Position numbers and translations under genes: made by a program. A stretch of 64,000 bases of DNA, taken from the NCBI GenBank assembly GCA_030248225.1, contig JASANE010028830.1, positions 1 through 64,000 of the forward strand. Reading direction: 5' to 3'. A model generated the notes under the pieces. The model saw only the letters and a list, made by a program, of their open reading frames with translations, was not told the origin of the DNA and searched no databases. Every line of letters begins with the position of its first letter. The first letter of the stretch is position 1. The DNA comes from Trileptium ribeirensis (Eukaryota > Nematoda > Enoplea > Enoplida > Thoracostomopsidae). This document shows positions 26,201 to 41,200 of this stretch, in pieces.

Positions 26201-29200
26201 TACAGAGTAACACATTGTTATATTCACAGTACGTGCCAGAAACGACAGCCGCGGTTCATCGAGAGGGCTACGCTATAATCATGATTCGAGAAGCCACCGA
26301 GTGTCAACTGAGCAGAGCTTTGATGTTTCGAGCATCGAGTGGACAGCAGTAGTTATTTCTGGGGTCAACACTATAAATACTTATTTTATTTAGCGCAATC
26401 GACGGGTCAGATATTTAGCGGGATTTAATAATCCTATGCAATTGGTCATCTTAAATAGGCAAAAATACGGTTAAATTTTCGAAATATATAATGTTTTGGT
26501 GGGCGTTTCTTAAACACTGGATCACAGTACGTAAACTGGTATCTTTACAAAAAAACTATATCCTGATGCAGCATCAAATCGAAAACGCTTTGTCCATATT
26601 TCTAGTACGGTGTCGTCCTGGAGAAATATATAGTCAAAAGCCTAAAACTAGTGAACAAAAAAGCAGAGGGTTCCCCGAAAATGAATGCAAAGACATAGTC
26701 CAATTTCTTCGCTGCAACAATAAACCACCTAGGAAGTGATTGATTTTACCCAAAACATATTGCGTTTTGCCTATCCCAGTTGAATAAAACTTAACATAAT
26801 GGTCGTTCATCAATAATTGGGAAATTTTGGTATCTTCGGTTGCCCCTTTGAAGTATAATAAACCCGTTTTATATAAAGACGAACCGTTTCGGTTTGCCAA
26901 TATGTATCCACGACTGCACATCGCTTGTCGCCGACCACATTGTAAAACCACCGCCATGCCTCCGGATTGATGGGCTCACCAACGGTGCCCAGAATTTTTA
27001 GAGACTTTCGGTCGCACCTGCAATATCAATTAATTTTTATAAACTGTTATTATCACTAACCAGCACTGATCATGATATATACGATACTAAGAGACACAGA
27101 GTGTAGTTGTTGTCTATCAGTAACTGCAGAAGTACAAATTCTGACACATGTAAAAGTGAAGAAATTCCCACCCTAATTAGTAATTGCACACAAGAGTGAA
27201 CAGGAGCGAGCGTGGTTTCAGTTTTAAGTTATAATTTTGTGTAATTACTACAACTGTCTGTGTCTGATGCATGTACCACCCTAAAACATCGAAGACCCAA
27301 AATCTCGTCGATCCTAAACGCATCGAAAACAATAATGGCACCAAGTATTTGTTCTGGTGTCTAGATAACAAAACCATCGTATACAGCATACCAAAAACCT
27401 ATATATAGAACATTGTTGATGCCTGTACGCAATACATAATCAAGGTACCGAAGACAGGCTATATCCGGAAAATCAGGTTCACTGACCGTAAACCCATTAA
27501 AAGCCTTTGAAAAGTATGAAATATTAGTGCTGGTTAGTACATAAACCATTGTATTCGTCATACCAAAAAACCTCAATATAGACTATTGTGGTACAATATA
27601 CCAAACTACTGAAGACCGGCTATATTCTGAAATCCGGTTCATTGACCCAATACGCAATGAAAACGTAATGAGAAGGCATGATATAATCGTGATGGGCTCT
27701 AGATAACAAAACCATAGTTTTCAGCCTAACAAAAAAACTAAAGAAAGAACACTGATGCCCTGTAAGCACTAGTGAAGCTCGCTTGTGAGCCAGAATTCGA
27801 GTGGTAACAACAATCCCCCGAAGCAGAAGTGTGAAAAATATTTACCACACAATATTTTTGACACTCGCAATGAGCTTGTCGGCCCAGAAAACCCCATATC
27901 CGACACTAAAACCGACAATAAACACACATTCAGGTGCTTTTCCCACGACTTCTCATCAAAAATTTCGAAAACGTCATTTTTTATGCCAAGTATGAACCAG
28001 AAAAGTAAAAAATATTTGCCCGACAATATTTTTAACACTTGCAATGAGTTTATCTGCCCAGAAAAGCCCATATAAGACACTAAAAGCAACAAAAAACACA
28101 CATTTATTTGCATTTCCCACGACTTTTCACCAAATATGAAATTTGGCGCCAACTATAAGCTTATAGCCTCCAGATTGGGAAGTGGTTGAAAAACTTGTTA
28201 TATATCATTAGAAAGCCGTGGTAAAGCTACATGGAATAGGCCTATTAGTTTGCGGATAACTCGTTTACTTATTGAGAAAAGTCGCAAAAACTGGAGGGGG
28301 TTCCCGAAAAATGGGCCAAAATGACGTCATTTTACGCAATAACTTTTCCCACAGGAAAAAATTCAAAAATCGGGCTCCGTCAAATCGACCATTGCGGTTC
28401 GAATGAGTTATCATGCATCAAAATCCGCCCAACCGTTATCGAGATCCAGGTGCGACACAAACACAGACAGGACCTCCTCAACTCACCCTCCAGAGCCAAA
28501 ATTGAAAATTCTCGTTCAACTCGAATTTAATTACGTAATCAAACAACTGAAGACAAACTATATTCTGGAAATCGGGTTAATTAACACTAAACCCATTAAA
28601 ACCCCATAAAAAGGCATGAAATATGCACGCTGGATTCTAGATAATTAAATCATGGTATTCAGCCTTCAGAAACACCTATATATAGATCAGTCTTGATTCT
28701 ATGAACGCAATACACACCAAACAAATGAAAAGGCACTTTTTGAAAATAATTTCGTTGACCGCAAAACCCTTGCAACCCAATGAAAATGTATAACATAGTC
28801 AAGTTGAACTCTGGATAGCAAACCCATCGTATCCAGCGTGCTTGATAACCGAACAGGCACTCATTGTAAGGCGAAAACGAGTAATAACATGCCAAAATTT
28901 GAAAAATCGCTATTTCTGATAAAGGGTCGACGATCGATATTCGCGTCCGCATCGGCCCGAGTGGTGCCACAAAAAAAGTCGTAGAGGATAGTTGTGGATC
29001 TCGATTAGTGAATCTGGAATCTGTAGTGGTCTCTATTTTTCGATACGAAGCCTATGTTCCGTGATATGGGTTGCTAAGCACTGGTACCCGCATGACCAGA
29101 TTTGGCAAATAACCCTGAAAAGCTGTTTTTTCGCCATTTTGACTCAGGAGATTGGCTCGGAGCTGTTCGCGTTCAACTAAAGAACACATCGTCATCACTA

Positions 29201-32200
29201 TTGCTTTAGTACAATAAAATTCATCGAAACTGCCCATCCCAAAATGAGTAATGAATAAAAGCGACAGACAAAAATCTTCACGATTTTCATCTAGCGCCCA
29301 CAGTGAAAACTCTACTCAATTCGAAAGCCCCGTTTTAATAATACTGCGATCAGTAATACTTGTAAGGTAGTTTAAATAAGGTGGGAGTCATTGATAAAGT
29401 AATATGAATACCACACCGCAGGTATGCAGGAACATGAGTTCGTTGCATAATAATTGTTTCAACATAGTTTGTATAATAATCTTAAAAAATATTTTGACTC
29501 CACGTACAGTTAGCAGGGATGTGACCCAAATAACGATCACACAAGGATTACCTCTCATGCCGTAAAAGACTTAGTTAAAGCCTTCGAAATTAATTTCCTC
29601 TCTTATGGTAATATTGTTGTCAATAATTAAATACATACGATTAAACTATATTAATTCTTATTGGAAAATGTATTAAGTTGCAGTTCCAAACCTTTGTTCT
29701 ACCTACTTTTTGACAAATTTTTCACCATGCTTCATCAATGCGCGAATAGCTGTCGGAGCTGTATAAAATTTTGTCACTTTGTATTTGTCAACAATGTTCC
29801 AGAAGCGGCTTGGTTCGGGAAAGAACGGTACGCCTTCGAACTGAAACAGAAAAGTTAAACAGTTTAAAATCCAAAAATCAAAATCTACGAACATTGCTAG
29901 AAATAGTATGCTGTTATAGCTAGATAATAATTATATAAGAACATTATAGCCCCAAATAATTTTTTATGTAACAGCAGCCAAATTAAACGCAAAACGGAAA
30001 ATTGAACGGTGAAATGGAACGGTCTTAATTGGTCTGAATTCAGTTGGAATTATTAAGCATTAATAAACTCCTCGTATTTGCAATAAACAAATATGAACAA
30101 CTTTGACAAGCTCAATTTTACTTATTTTTACATCAATAGTTTTGCACCCAAAAATATGTCTTATATTATGCTGCATTCCTTGTAACGAAAAACCAGAAAA
30201 AGAGAGTCTGAGCTTTCTGAAATATATTATGATGCGCATTCAGGGTGCAACAGCACACAGTACGCGCCAGAAATGACTGTCGACATTTAGAAACTATTAA
30301 TAATTTATATTTTTAAAACAATTTTTTTTCGAACAAGTCGCGACCAGCAGCCATTTTGGAGAGTACTGTATAAAAAGTGGACGGCCACGCTAAAAAAACT
30401 AATAAAACGCTACATTTCCACTGATGTGCTAACCATTTTGAAATTTCCCTCAGTCATCATAAAAATGCGTTTCGACGACCATTGTCGGAGACTTATCGTC
30501 CGTTCGAAGTACAATGTCACTTGTGGGGGACTTTAATAATCCTAATATGTTTACAGTCACAGACAGAAATAGGTGTAAAATAATCGATAGAAATTGTCAT
30601 TGACTTCGATTAAGTGAAATTTCGATCGACTGCGATTTCGATCGTTTCCGGTTGCACTTACATAATTTTGGGCGGGACTGTATGTGTACAACACATATCA
30701 GAAAATATGGCACATGTGCACCAAAATCCTATCATTTATACTACCAACGCTTTCCTACTGCAAAAGGTAGCAAAGACCGATGGCCTAAGTTGTTTTTTCC
30801 AAACAGCTCGGCTAGTTTAGAACCCAAAAGCACAAGGAATGTATTTTAGCAATATGTTCAAAATAAATCGACATACTATTAAAACTAAAACCTACAATAA
30901 CACTTGTCGCAGCGTTTGCCAACGGTCCGTATGTTACGTAGCTGTGACCGGTGATCCAACCAATATCAGCGGTACAAAAATACACATCGTCCGGTTGGTA
31001 GTCGAATACGTAGCGAAACGTTGTCGATGCGTACAGCAAATAGCCGACTTGAGTGTGAACAACGCCCTTCGGTGTTCCCGTAGAACCGCTGTGCAATAAT
31101 AGATTTTTCGATGATACGAATTCAGATAAGACATTATCTATTGCTTAAAGCATGACTCATGCTTTAGGGCTGACCGTAACTTCGGGTTCCAAGAGAAAGA
31201 TTGTACAGTACTAATAAAGATTGTACAATACCAGGAACGAGTGCCGTTAGTTTGATGTTCGCTTGAAAATCGAAAAAATTAAAATTTTGCTCGAAAGGTG
31301 CATCGAGAACCACTCAAAAATTTGTCCCAGAGCTGTAATTTGAGGTTTGTTCACAAATAAATAAATTTTGTTCCAATTCTAAGTGATGTTCGGTCGTTTG
31401 AAACACGACAGTCGTTTACGGCGAGTACTGTAGTTTGTAGTTATAAAAGAATGGGGTAAAAGCACATATGAACAATACACTCGTAATGTATATCATTGAA
31501 TGCCCAGCACATAATTTTCAAAGGCGGGGTTTGCAAAGACGCATATTTGCTGTCAACGAACAAGGCACTTTTTAGCCTTATGAGTGAGGGGCAACTAACC
31601 CCTACTCAATGGACTAGGCCGTTCCATACTCCAACAAAACTGGCCTGTGCAATAGTGTACACATTAATATCACCCACGATTCGCGACGAATTTGCGATTC
31701 ACAATGAGTATTTTAAAGTAAGTTGCGATACAAATCTCGTTCCTAAGAATGTTATTGAACACAGATAACTAGACTAGTTCCAATGAAAATAGTTGCCCTC
31801 ACTACAAATAGTCGTCCCACCACACACTAAACAGCCGTTGCAAGTACACTTTGAAATGTCGTTCCTCCCACTCCAAATAGTCATTGCCCCTCCGAACTCG
31901 AATTTCCTTACAAGAGAGACTGCAACAAACTACATATTTCGAAATAATATTTGATAACATACAGTACCCGTCAAATATAAGTGTCGCTCGTTCGCGACTC
32001 GCTCGAAATAAAAGTGCTCTAAAATAAAATTTATTAGTTTAAATATTTTCGAAATCTCGAGAGAGCCACTCGCTCAAGACTCGCTCCCAACTCACTTGCT
32101 CGAAATGCGACAGTGATTTCTGTATTTACGACAGCCTGTATGTACGGCACAAGCGATTACAGACCAATTTTGTTGATGATACCGAGCTAGCTACCTGCTT

Positions 32201-35200
32201 TCTTGTATGGTACTGCATGGATCTGTGGGTTTTCAAGTCTAGCACGCGCACCTCCTCAACCTTCCAGATTATTTTTCAGAAAACAGTCTGATTTTGCGTT
32301 ATATAACAGTCTGATTTTGCATTATCTTCCAAGTTCACAATTTTTGACTCTGCGCAGTACGTCGGAGCTACACAGTCAGAGTAAAAGCCAGTAGTAAGTT
32401 GACCTTTACAATATTATGAATAGAACTGAACCTACATGTTCGTACTGTACATTACTTGCTCTGCCAACGTATGGGATAATACTGCACCCTACTGGAGAGT
32501 CGTTCAGTGTTCAGATTTACTTAAATGTTGAAGTATGTAGCAGTAGATTTCGCTCCCTGCATTTTCAAAAGCATGTCCAACGTTTTAAGTTATAAAGGAG
32601 GTGCCACAGGCACTTTTTAAGCAGCTGACTAAGACTTTAACCATTCTCCTAAATAATTAAAATAGTACATTATCGTGTGTCTGGTCCATCAAAACCACAC
32701 ACCACGCATATGCTTGACTACCAAACAAAGATACCGTTTATATATTCTTCCGTGATTTTTCCAGTTTTACGATAACAGTGTTTGATGTTCTTGCGAAATT
32801 TGCTTATAGCAATATATTGTTTCATTACAACACGGATGTTGAGGTGACACCAAAATGATCTTTCTAATAAAACACCGTTATAACAACAAAAATTCTTTCT
32901 AGCGAAACTCAATACTAGTGCCTATATTTAGACTATTCATGACAAAAGCCCAAATAAAATGAAGCGCGGCCAGCATGGATACACATAATGCGAAATACGT
33001 AAATAATAAATATGCAAAAACGATTATGTACAGGCACGGGTGAAATAACTGCATAAAAACGCACGCGAAACGAAACGAACGTAAACGAAAACGTTAGAAT
33101 GTTAGTTTAGAAAGGAAAGTGAACATAAAAATTCTATATTTTATAAACTATTTTAGGACAAATTTTTTACGTTCGTTTGTGAACGAACGTAAAAGCAAAC
33201 AAACCTAAACGCAAACGAACATTATAACGTTCGTTATAAACAAACGTTGTTCGTTTTTGTGCATTTATTTCTGTCCGTGAGTGTATATAAACGCGATAAA
33301 ACCCTAATTACAAGACAACCAGCTGACCTGAGGGACATTTCCACAGCTAACCTGGGAAAAATTCTCCTAGGTTGCAGCTGCGGCACTCAGTTCAAGTCCC
33401 CACCCAAGGTAAAATTTTGGTCATGTGGAAAGGTAAGTTCATACCCTTGAGATGGAAGGGCTTGAACACGCTGTTTTTTTGAAGAACATTAGCATTTAAA
33501 ACTACTGGGCTCTCCATTCGCTGAAAATTTTGCCAGGGGGCATGAACCAGGGCCCCCCTGGTTCCGAACCGGGGGGCGCCCGATTTTGCTAGGAGGCATT
33601 TTTCCAAGAGCAAAACGGTTAAAAATCGTGTCAGAAACTGTGCCTAAATGCTTTTTATGGAGAGAAAAGCGAGTTTTAAACAATTTTTGGCAAAATTTGC
33701 GAAATTTTTGGCTTCAGAACGGAATTTTAGTACAAATTTTGATCAAATTATTTTATATACTTTGGACCGATTGGAAACAAAAAAATTTTCCAACAGGCAA
33801 TGAACCGGGCGGAGCCCAAAATTTTGCCACGTGGCACGAACCGGGGGGCACCTGCTTTGAACCAGGGGGAACCGAAAAATGCCAGGCCCCCCAATTTGGA
33901 AAGCCCAAAACTATATACTTCAAATATTGGCTAGCTAATAGCTATGTATGCACCCTCCCCCTTTTATTGACACTGTGCAGCAATGGAAAGGTATTTCTTG
34001 ACGTAATGCTGTGAAAGAATACAAAATTCCAAGTTATAAGAATTACACAAAATCCGACAAGAACATAAGTTTTTCCATGCATTATTGAATACAAGTTAAC
34101 TATGATTATACCTGGTGTAGAGCATAAATAAGGGATCTTCCGCATCCAGCCATTCCGGTTCGCACACTGCGGAGGTATTTTCCATTAAGTCATGGTACCA
34201 AATGTCTATGGAGCTGTTCCATTCGCACTAAATGTATTATAATAGAAAATAAAACTAAGCAAAGCCAATACATAATTACATAGCACAGCATTGCCATTTT
34301 ATTGCCAAGCTCTACACAATCACTGCTTACACAGCTACGTAATAAACGCGTTCTCTACAGCATAGTATCGCATTGAAATTGTTAATAAAATAATAAATTA
34401 CACACTAAGTAGTATATAACTAGTAACTCTATCGAGATTGCAGAGCGTAGTGAAGCATAGGTACACCTACGCCTACACCTTTTGCGTGCACATCAAATCA
34501 GCTCTCGATAGTATTCGTCGATATGCTATATGTGGACATCACACAATACCAGCACAAGTTGCAACAAAACTAACACCGGCAATGAGTTTCCCATGCCCGA
34601 AACCCCCAAGTGAAACTTTACAGCCGCCCAGGACGTCAGAACAAATTTTCTAATTTTGAGACGAGGAACCATGAAGGTGACATATCTCAAACAGTCAAAC
34701 CCCATAACTCCAAAACCGGAGCCTTAATCAAGAAACAAAACAGAGGCATCGGCATTTATTATTTTACTATGAAATAAAACCAACCAGAGAAAAAAATTCG
34801 AAAGTTACGACAAAAATAACCTTGCTTCCGTGAAGGATACTAAAACCATCATTTTGACCTCTGACCCCCAACCATGGGGCGTCATGCCCCACGACCCACG
34901 GAACCATGGGTTGCAGAGCAAAACCAATACCGGCAATGAGTTTCCCATGCCCGAAAATCCCCAAGTGAAACATTTCAGCCGTTCAGGACGTCAAAACAAA
35001 TTTTCTAATTTCAGGGTCCCCGCGGAATCTCGACAATTTTTTCCCTGTTTTCCCTGCAAAATTTCCCTATTTTTTCCCTGTTTTCCCTGCAGCTCCTGTA
35101 AAAATTCAACTTGGACATATGAACACACAAAGGATATATCGCCTAAAAGCATATGTATAAGCTGAAAATTATAGCGTTTCAGACAATATATTAGTGTGAA

Positions 35201-38200
35201 AACTAAAACATTAAAATTATATTAAATTTAGTTATATATTGCAGAAGGTGCGACATTGCTTCAGCATAAAATCGGAGAAATGAGGGTCCTTGGTCTGAAA
35301 TAAAAGAATAAAAAAATCACAAATTTTAAAAAATATTTCAAAAAGCAACCCATTTCCAAAAATCCCAAAATTTTTCCCTGCAGACGTCAAAATTTTCCCT
35401 GTTTTCCCTGCAAAAATCGATAATTTCCCTGTTTTCCATATTTTCCCTGTCGAGCGGGGACCCTGTAATTTTGAGACGAGGAACCATGAGGGTGCCATAC
35501 CGCAAACCCCATAACTGCAAAACTGGAACCTTAATCGAAAAACAAAAAAGAGGCATCGGCATTAACCATTTTACTATAAAATAAAACCAACCAGAGAAAG
35601 AAATTCGAATGTTAAGATAAAAATAACCTTGCTTCCGTGAAGGGTAGTAAACAGGGGTAAAATGGGGCAAAAAACTCACATTTTACCCCTGACCCCGGAT
35701 CCAGACCCCAAATCAATAAACGCTCGGGGATGTACACGGTAAATCGACTATGCCGGTTCGAATGGGTCTAAGATCATGAAAATCGATTAAGGCGTTCTCG
35801 AGTTATGGCCGATCACACGCACACACACACGCGCGGAATTTAAAAGATTTCACCCCTGCAACACACAATCACCACTACGTTTCACTACGTTCTGACAAAT
35901 ATAATAATATAACACAATGGCCACTGCTCAAAAGTTGAATCATGTTATAGCATTACTCGCACCAGTTTTGCCAACGCCTCGTTAAATATTCGCTCGAAAT
36001 GCAGTCATTTCTGACGAATTTTGTAAGAACAAACTTTTACTGTCTGCCAAATCAATGTGTCTAAATTAACCATTGTACAAATGTTACGAAAGAAACGCTA
36101 TTGTGTGTGCCCGGAGACAGCGCAAGGCAACGTACTATTACCAATTTATCAAATTTACGTGAATTACTTGGCATTTTATGCTGATCTGTTATGATGTAGC
36201 TACAGTATTGCAGAAGGATCCATCCAGATAACATAACAATAAATTATAGCTGCAACTCTACGTTTGAGTTTATAATATTATGAAAAATTACGCTGTCATT
36301 TAGGATGGGAGAAATTTTATTATTTAAGACAATATTAAAGCAGATTACTAAATAAGAAACACCACAGCAACTTTTGCTCGACACTCGTTCACTCTTGTCT
36401 AAATACAAGCAATACATTTCGTCCGTGCCAGCCGCATCTCTTTGGCGGAAACCGTTTCCCACAGTACGTTTAAATTGGGTCAATGCATCATCGATAGAAA
36501 GTTTATACCGACCGCTCAGTTTCGGGGTGTCAATTTATAGGTTTCAAACCAGCGGGGTTGAAGCGAAATTTAGTTTCCTAGCATGACCCTCATAAACTGG
36601 GTAGGCGGTTAATGTTTGTCGATTAATATCCTAATCTATTTTTCTTTCCGTTTCAAGTGGTATTGGCTAAACTGTAACGTCGTTCGCTAGACTAACTTTT
36701 AGATCTAGACATGGCCTTTTGCCAGGAATTACGTCGTCTGCTGAGGACGGCTGATTTGACGATTCAGGTGGATTTGTCATGTGCTTAACAACAATTGCAT
36801 GCTCAACACGATGACCGCTGAAAAACAATAATAAAGTCTTCAAAAGCTAACAAAGCATTAATAAATGAACTGTAGCCTTCAAAAAATAGTCACAAAATGA
36901 CTGCAGTTCGTTCTATAATTTTCCCGAAAGTACAATTTGTTCGAAAACAGAATGGCATTAACAAAATTTTAATATCTATGAATCCCGAGGCGAGCCATTA
37001 TAACATTATCATGGAAGCATTGATGATTTGAGCTCACCGAAATTCCATAATTTTTCGCTAAGTCCCAACATGCGGGCGAAAACTTTAAAACATGGTACAA
37101 TTTAAAAATACACAAACAATTTCGAAAATCTTTGTAAGTACCACCAGTGGCCAAAAATAAAAATTAAGAAAAATTTTCGGGCTCATATATGGACCTAAAA
37201 TTTATTGAAACGAAAAAGTTTATACTTTTATTTCATTTTTGAATAGAGGAAAAAATTTAACAATGAGAAATATGTGGTTTTTTTACAAACAAAAATTCAC
37301 AAATGAATGAGATATGAGGGTGTTTCATAATGTGACACACACTTAGACACACATTCCAGCCTCATAGCCATATAGATAATTAATACAGTAGAGGCTCAGA
37401 TTAATTAAGCAACTTTGACATTTAATGTTTTAAAATTCCGTTCATGAAAATGTATTAAAACCCGTTTATATCACATTTACCTTATATTTTCGCGTCCAGA
37501 CGTTATAATATTTCGGGAAGCCCGAATTTTAACTGATCGGTGTAGGCTGAGGACAAGTTGTGCTGTTTATGCAAAGAAAAATAATAAACACATCTGGTTT
37601 ATGTTCACAATAATTATTATGTCTATCTAGTAGGAAATGTGCGATACCGCATTCAACTCCAATTTCCATTTAAGCAAACACGATTATTTCAAACATCGCA
37701 CATTTCTGAACATAATGTTGATCGCACCGTCAGTAATATCCTTCAATCACCCATATCCTTTTTGAGCCTCGCCAAACACCATTTACATCATTCCACCATC
37801 TACCGCCTTCGACACCAATTTCAAATTAAGCAAATACGAATACTTGAAACATCGTACCTTTCTGAACATGTTTTGATCACACCGCCAGTAAAATCATTCA
37901 AGTGTATCCTTTTTATGCATTGCCAAATACCATCTACATCTTTCTTGCATCTACCGCCTTCAACACCAATTTCAAATTAAGCAAATACGGTTAATTTAAA
38001 CACCGTACCTTTCTGAACATATTTTAATCGTACCGTCAGTAATATCATTCAAGTGTATCCTTTTTAGGCCTCGCCAAATGCCATCTACACCCTTCTACCA
38101 TCTACCGCCTTCAACACCAATTTCAAATTAAGCAAATACGATTAATTTAAACATCGTACCTTTCTGAACATATTTTGATCGCACCGTCAGTAATATCCTT

Positions 38201-41200
38201 CAAGTGTATCCTTTTTGGGCCTCGCCAAACACCATCTACAACAAAGACAAATTCATTATCAATGTACCAACAGGATTATGCACAAAAATGCATGCGTTGC
38301 TCATGTATACATACCACCACTAAAAGCCTCTTTTCAATACATACAAAAAACAGCAATCTCTCGAAAGCAACACATATAAAATTCTCATTGCCGTCGAAGC
38401 GCTTACACCGGATATTAGAGAAGCAAAACAAACAAAAATGAAACAAAATACAATATTATGTAATGTTATAGAGAATTTTGTGCGATTTATGCACAAACAA
38501 AACTGTCAAAATCAGAGACAGTATCGAAAAAGATTAATACTGTTGTATATCAGGTCGATCGTAGCTTTTTAAGTTCTAAAACATTTTATATAAAACAGTG
38601 ATACTGATACTATCAAACCAGGATTTGGCTGTGAATATTATTACAGAAATGCACATGTTTAACAATGTTGAGCTGCCTCAAAAGTCCCTAAAATATTAAA
38701 ATAAGAGATTTCAAAAAAGAATTTTGATTTCAACAAGCTTTGCGTAAACTGTATATGCCTTTCGTCTTAAGGACTAGACAGCGATGTACATATACAGCGA
38801 AATTTTTATTGAATAGTCCCTATTGTATAGTTAGGGACAAAAATTCGTAAACCGTTCGCGAGTTGTATGTAATTCACAAAAATTCCGGACTACAGTTCCC
38901 GAAATGTTCGGTATTTTTAGGCTAGCTGTTAGCCAAAAATTTTTTAACCAACGATATTTCTTTGCAATTCTACGCGTAATATTCTCGCGGATAATTGGAT
39001 ATATCATAATGGTAATAGGATATTGATCATATATTTATATTGGAAATATATTGTAACAAATACATAGCAGCAATAATACCCAATAGTGTTATTTTGGGAC
39101 AGTTTTTGGAAGTACAAAACGATTCCAAGCTGACAATAAAAATATATTTCAATGTACTTTTCAATAAGCTAAGTAGTTTAATTACAAAAATTTTACGCTA
39201 ATTCGGTAAGACATTACGAGTATATTTTCAAGTCTGACCTTAGTACTAGTAAGATGCTAACCGAAATTTGAGAAACGTATTTTTAAATACATACCTGAGG
39301 TTACAATAAGTTTCGCCTTGGCATCCAAAATCCTAGCTGCAAGTGACTGGGCTGAGAATCCGCCAAACTGAAATGAAATCTACGTAACACGTTCGATCAG
39401 ATTAATATTTTAGGAAAAATCATTACTTGCTAGTCCTCTATCGTACCATTTTACTTTGAATCATTACATCATTAAGGGAAGTTGTTGAGTAGCCAATGTA
39501 TTAATGAAGAAATCAAGCACTGATAATCAGACAGTTGCAGCAGCAGGTGAAGTAAGAAGTAACAGCAAAAAGTAGGCTGTAGACAATAAAGTGCACATGT
39601 TACACCTATATCATTACATCTAACACATTACACAGAGTTATCGCCATAAAAGACCGTTCATTCGATACGTGTTCGATGTACGTTCTGAAGTGTTCGACAA
39701 TTTTCAATTTCTGGTCGATGGTCGTTAGATTTTGTATTCCACAGTCATCCAACAATTTGTTACAGTAAGTTTCATTTTAAAAAAGTCAATAAAGTTAATA
39801 ATTTAATTTATTTTCAATTGCTTTTCACTACAGCTCAACAGTGGTTAGAAATAATGAAATAAGTTTTCCAGTTCGAACCGTTTCAATACGTACTGTACTC
39901 GCCAAAAAATGACTGTCGCTACCTTAAGACTCGCTCGCAACTAGCTGAAGACTCGCTCGCGACTCGCTCGAAAGAAATTTGTTCTAAAAATAGAATTTAT
40001 TATTAATTTTAATAGTTTCGAAGTCTCCAGCGAGCATCTCGCTCGCGACTAGCACGACATTCGCTTATGACTCGCCTGAATTGCGACAGTCATTTTTGTT
40101 GCGTACTGTAAATAATCCTATTCAATGTTACTTCGAGACTTCGAAAGGTCACTGACGACGAGGACTATTTGCAGCATCACTTTGCTGTGAGTCAACTCTA
40201 ATTTTACACTTTATCTCAGAACTTTGAAAACACCTACTCATGCAAAATCCTAACATTAATAAATTCACCGAAAGTTAATAATATTACACTATAAGTGGTG
40301 TTTCCACGAAAGGGGCCGTCGGCATTTTCCAGTCCCCAAAGAATTTGAGCGGCTACTTAATACCATACATTAAAACAAATTCCAGTTCGATTTCGGTTTC
40401 CACCTTCGGATAACATCAAAAATAGTTGTACTTAACTGTATTTGTTTCGATTATGCACGATAAATCCCTGAGTAAAATGAAGCGCCGTTTGTTCAACTGA
40501 ACATTTTCAGTCCAATATGATGAAGAACAATGACATTACGTAGTAAACGCACAGAATATACGACACTCTACGGTTGACCCTGTAGACATTTATTTTCCCC
40601 TAGATAACCTGGGGGAATTCGCCCCAGGTACATCTGGTTACTTCAGCTTGGAGCTCGTGTCTCCCGAGTTCAACGCTGCCAAGTACTATTTTGATCGTGT
40701 GGAGAAGCCGATATTATATTTCTTGAGTAATAGATTGCGCAAATCTAACCACAATGGAATGTATCGCGCCGATTCTTGCGCATGCTAACATGACCACAGG
40801 TAATTGAATTATCATTGGAAGATAGATCGCCACTCGATCGCCCTTCGTGACACCTGAAGTAACACAAGGCAAATAATTTCAAACATTAAAAAGATTTTGA
40901 GATTTACTGAAATCAGCGTGGATAACCTTTTTTCATGAAGCTGAAAAACCCATATATAAATTCCTTGAGTTTCCATGGATGCATATGCAGGCGTACAGGT
41001 ATGTAAAACATTTTTCGCGATAAACCCAGCCGAAGCTGGTCATAAAGCGATAAATGTTATCTTTTATGACCAGTATAGGCAGTCTAACACATGACATAAC
41101 AAAAATTTTCTTTTCTCGTTGAACTCCTAACTTTGACACAATAGTGACGAACAACGACAGAAAAATATTTTCTACATCTGACTAATACAACAACTAAAAC

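Larger units (their letters stand above)
34421..35896. mobile_element. Dispersed element with a nested insertion, copy 1
   Basis: Starts TAGTAACTCTATCGAGATTG and ends near CACTACGTTTCACTACGTTC. Blocks such as GAGTTTCCCATGCC, CCAGGACGTCAGAACAAAT and GGCATTTATYATTTTACTAT match the copy at 57568-58178. The ends carry inverted GTAGTGAA words. It is enlarged by the element at 35012-35465. Confidence 0.75.
37640..38240 (-). repeat. Tandem array of four copies of synthetase exon 6
   Basis: A direct repeat of about 151 bp (156 bp at the last step) has four copies, each made of one exon plus flanking intron. Counting in the direction of transcription, the copies' exon parts are 38235-38160, 38084-38009, 37933-37858 and 37782-37702. 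The unit contains the 76-nt exon that supplies the RGxK segment of the enzyme. The first copy alone has a pyrimidine-rich acceptor; its upstream sequence is unrelated to that of the others, so the array begins just at the 3' splice site. Later copies have purine-rich acceptor tracts. Confidence 0.93.

Noticed and set aside
36969..37154. Minus-strand frame with [12 protein letters not shown], first considered as the missing synthetase exon
   Set aside because: Its donor does not give the phase needed by exon 7 and it lacks RGxK; the array copies fit both phase and sequence.
37639..37980. Plus-strand open frame across 37.64-37.98 kb
   Set aside because: It is the antisense of the tandem exon 6 array; the real coding strand is minus.
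37640..38240. A CRISPR array or satellite without gene content
   Set aside because: Repeat units have no regular short repeat/spacer structure, and the unit contains a recognisable synthetase exon with correct splice phases.
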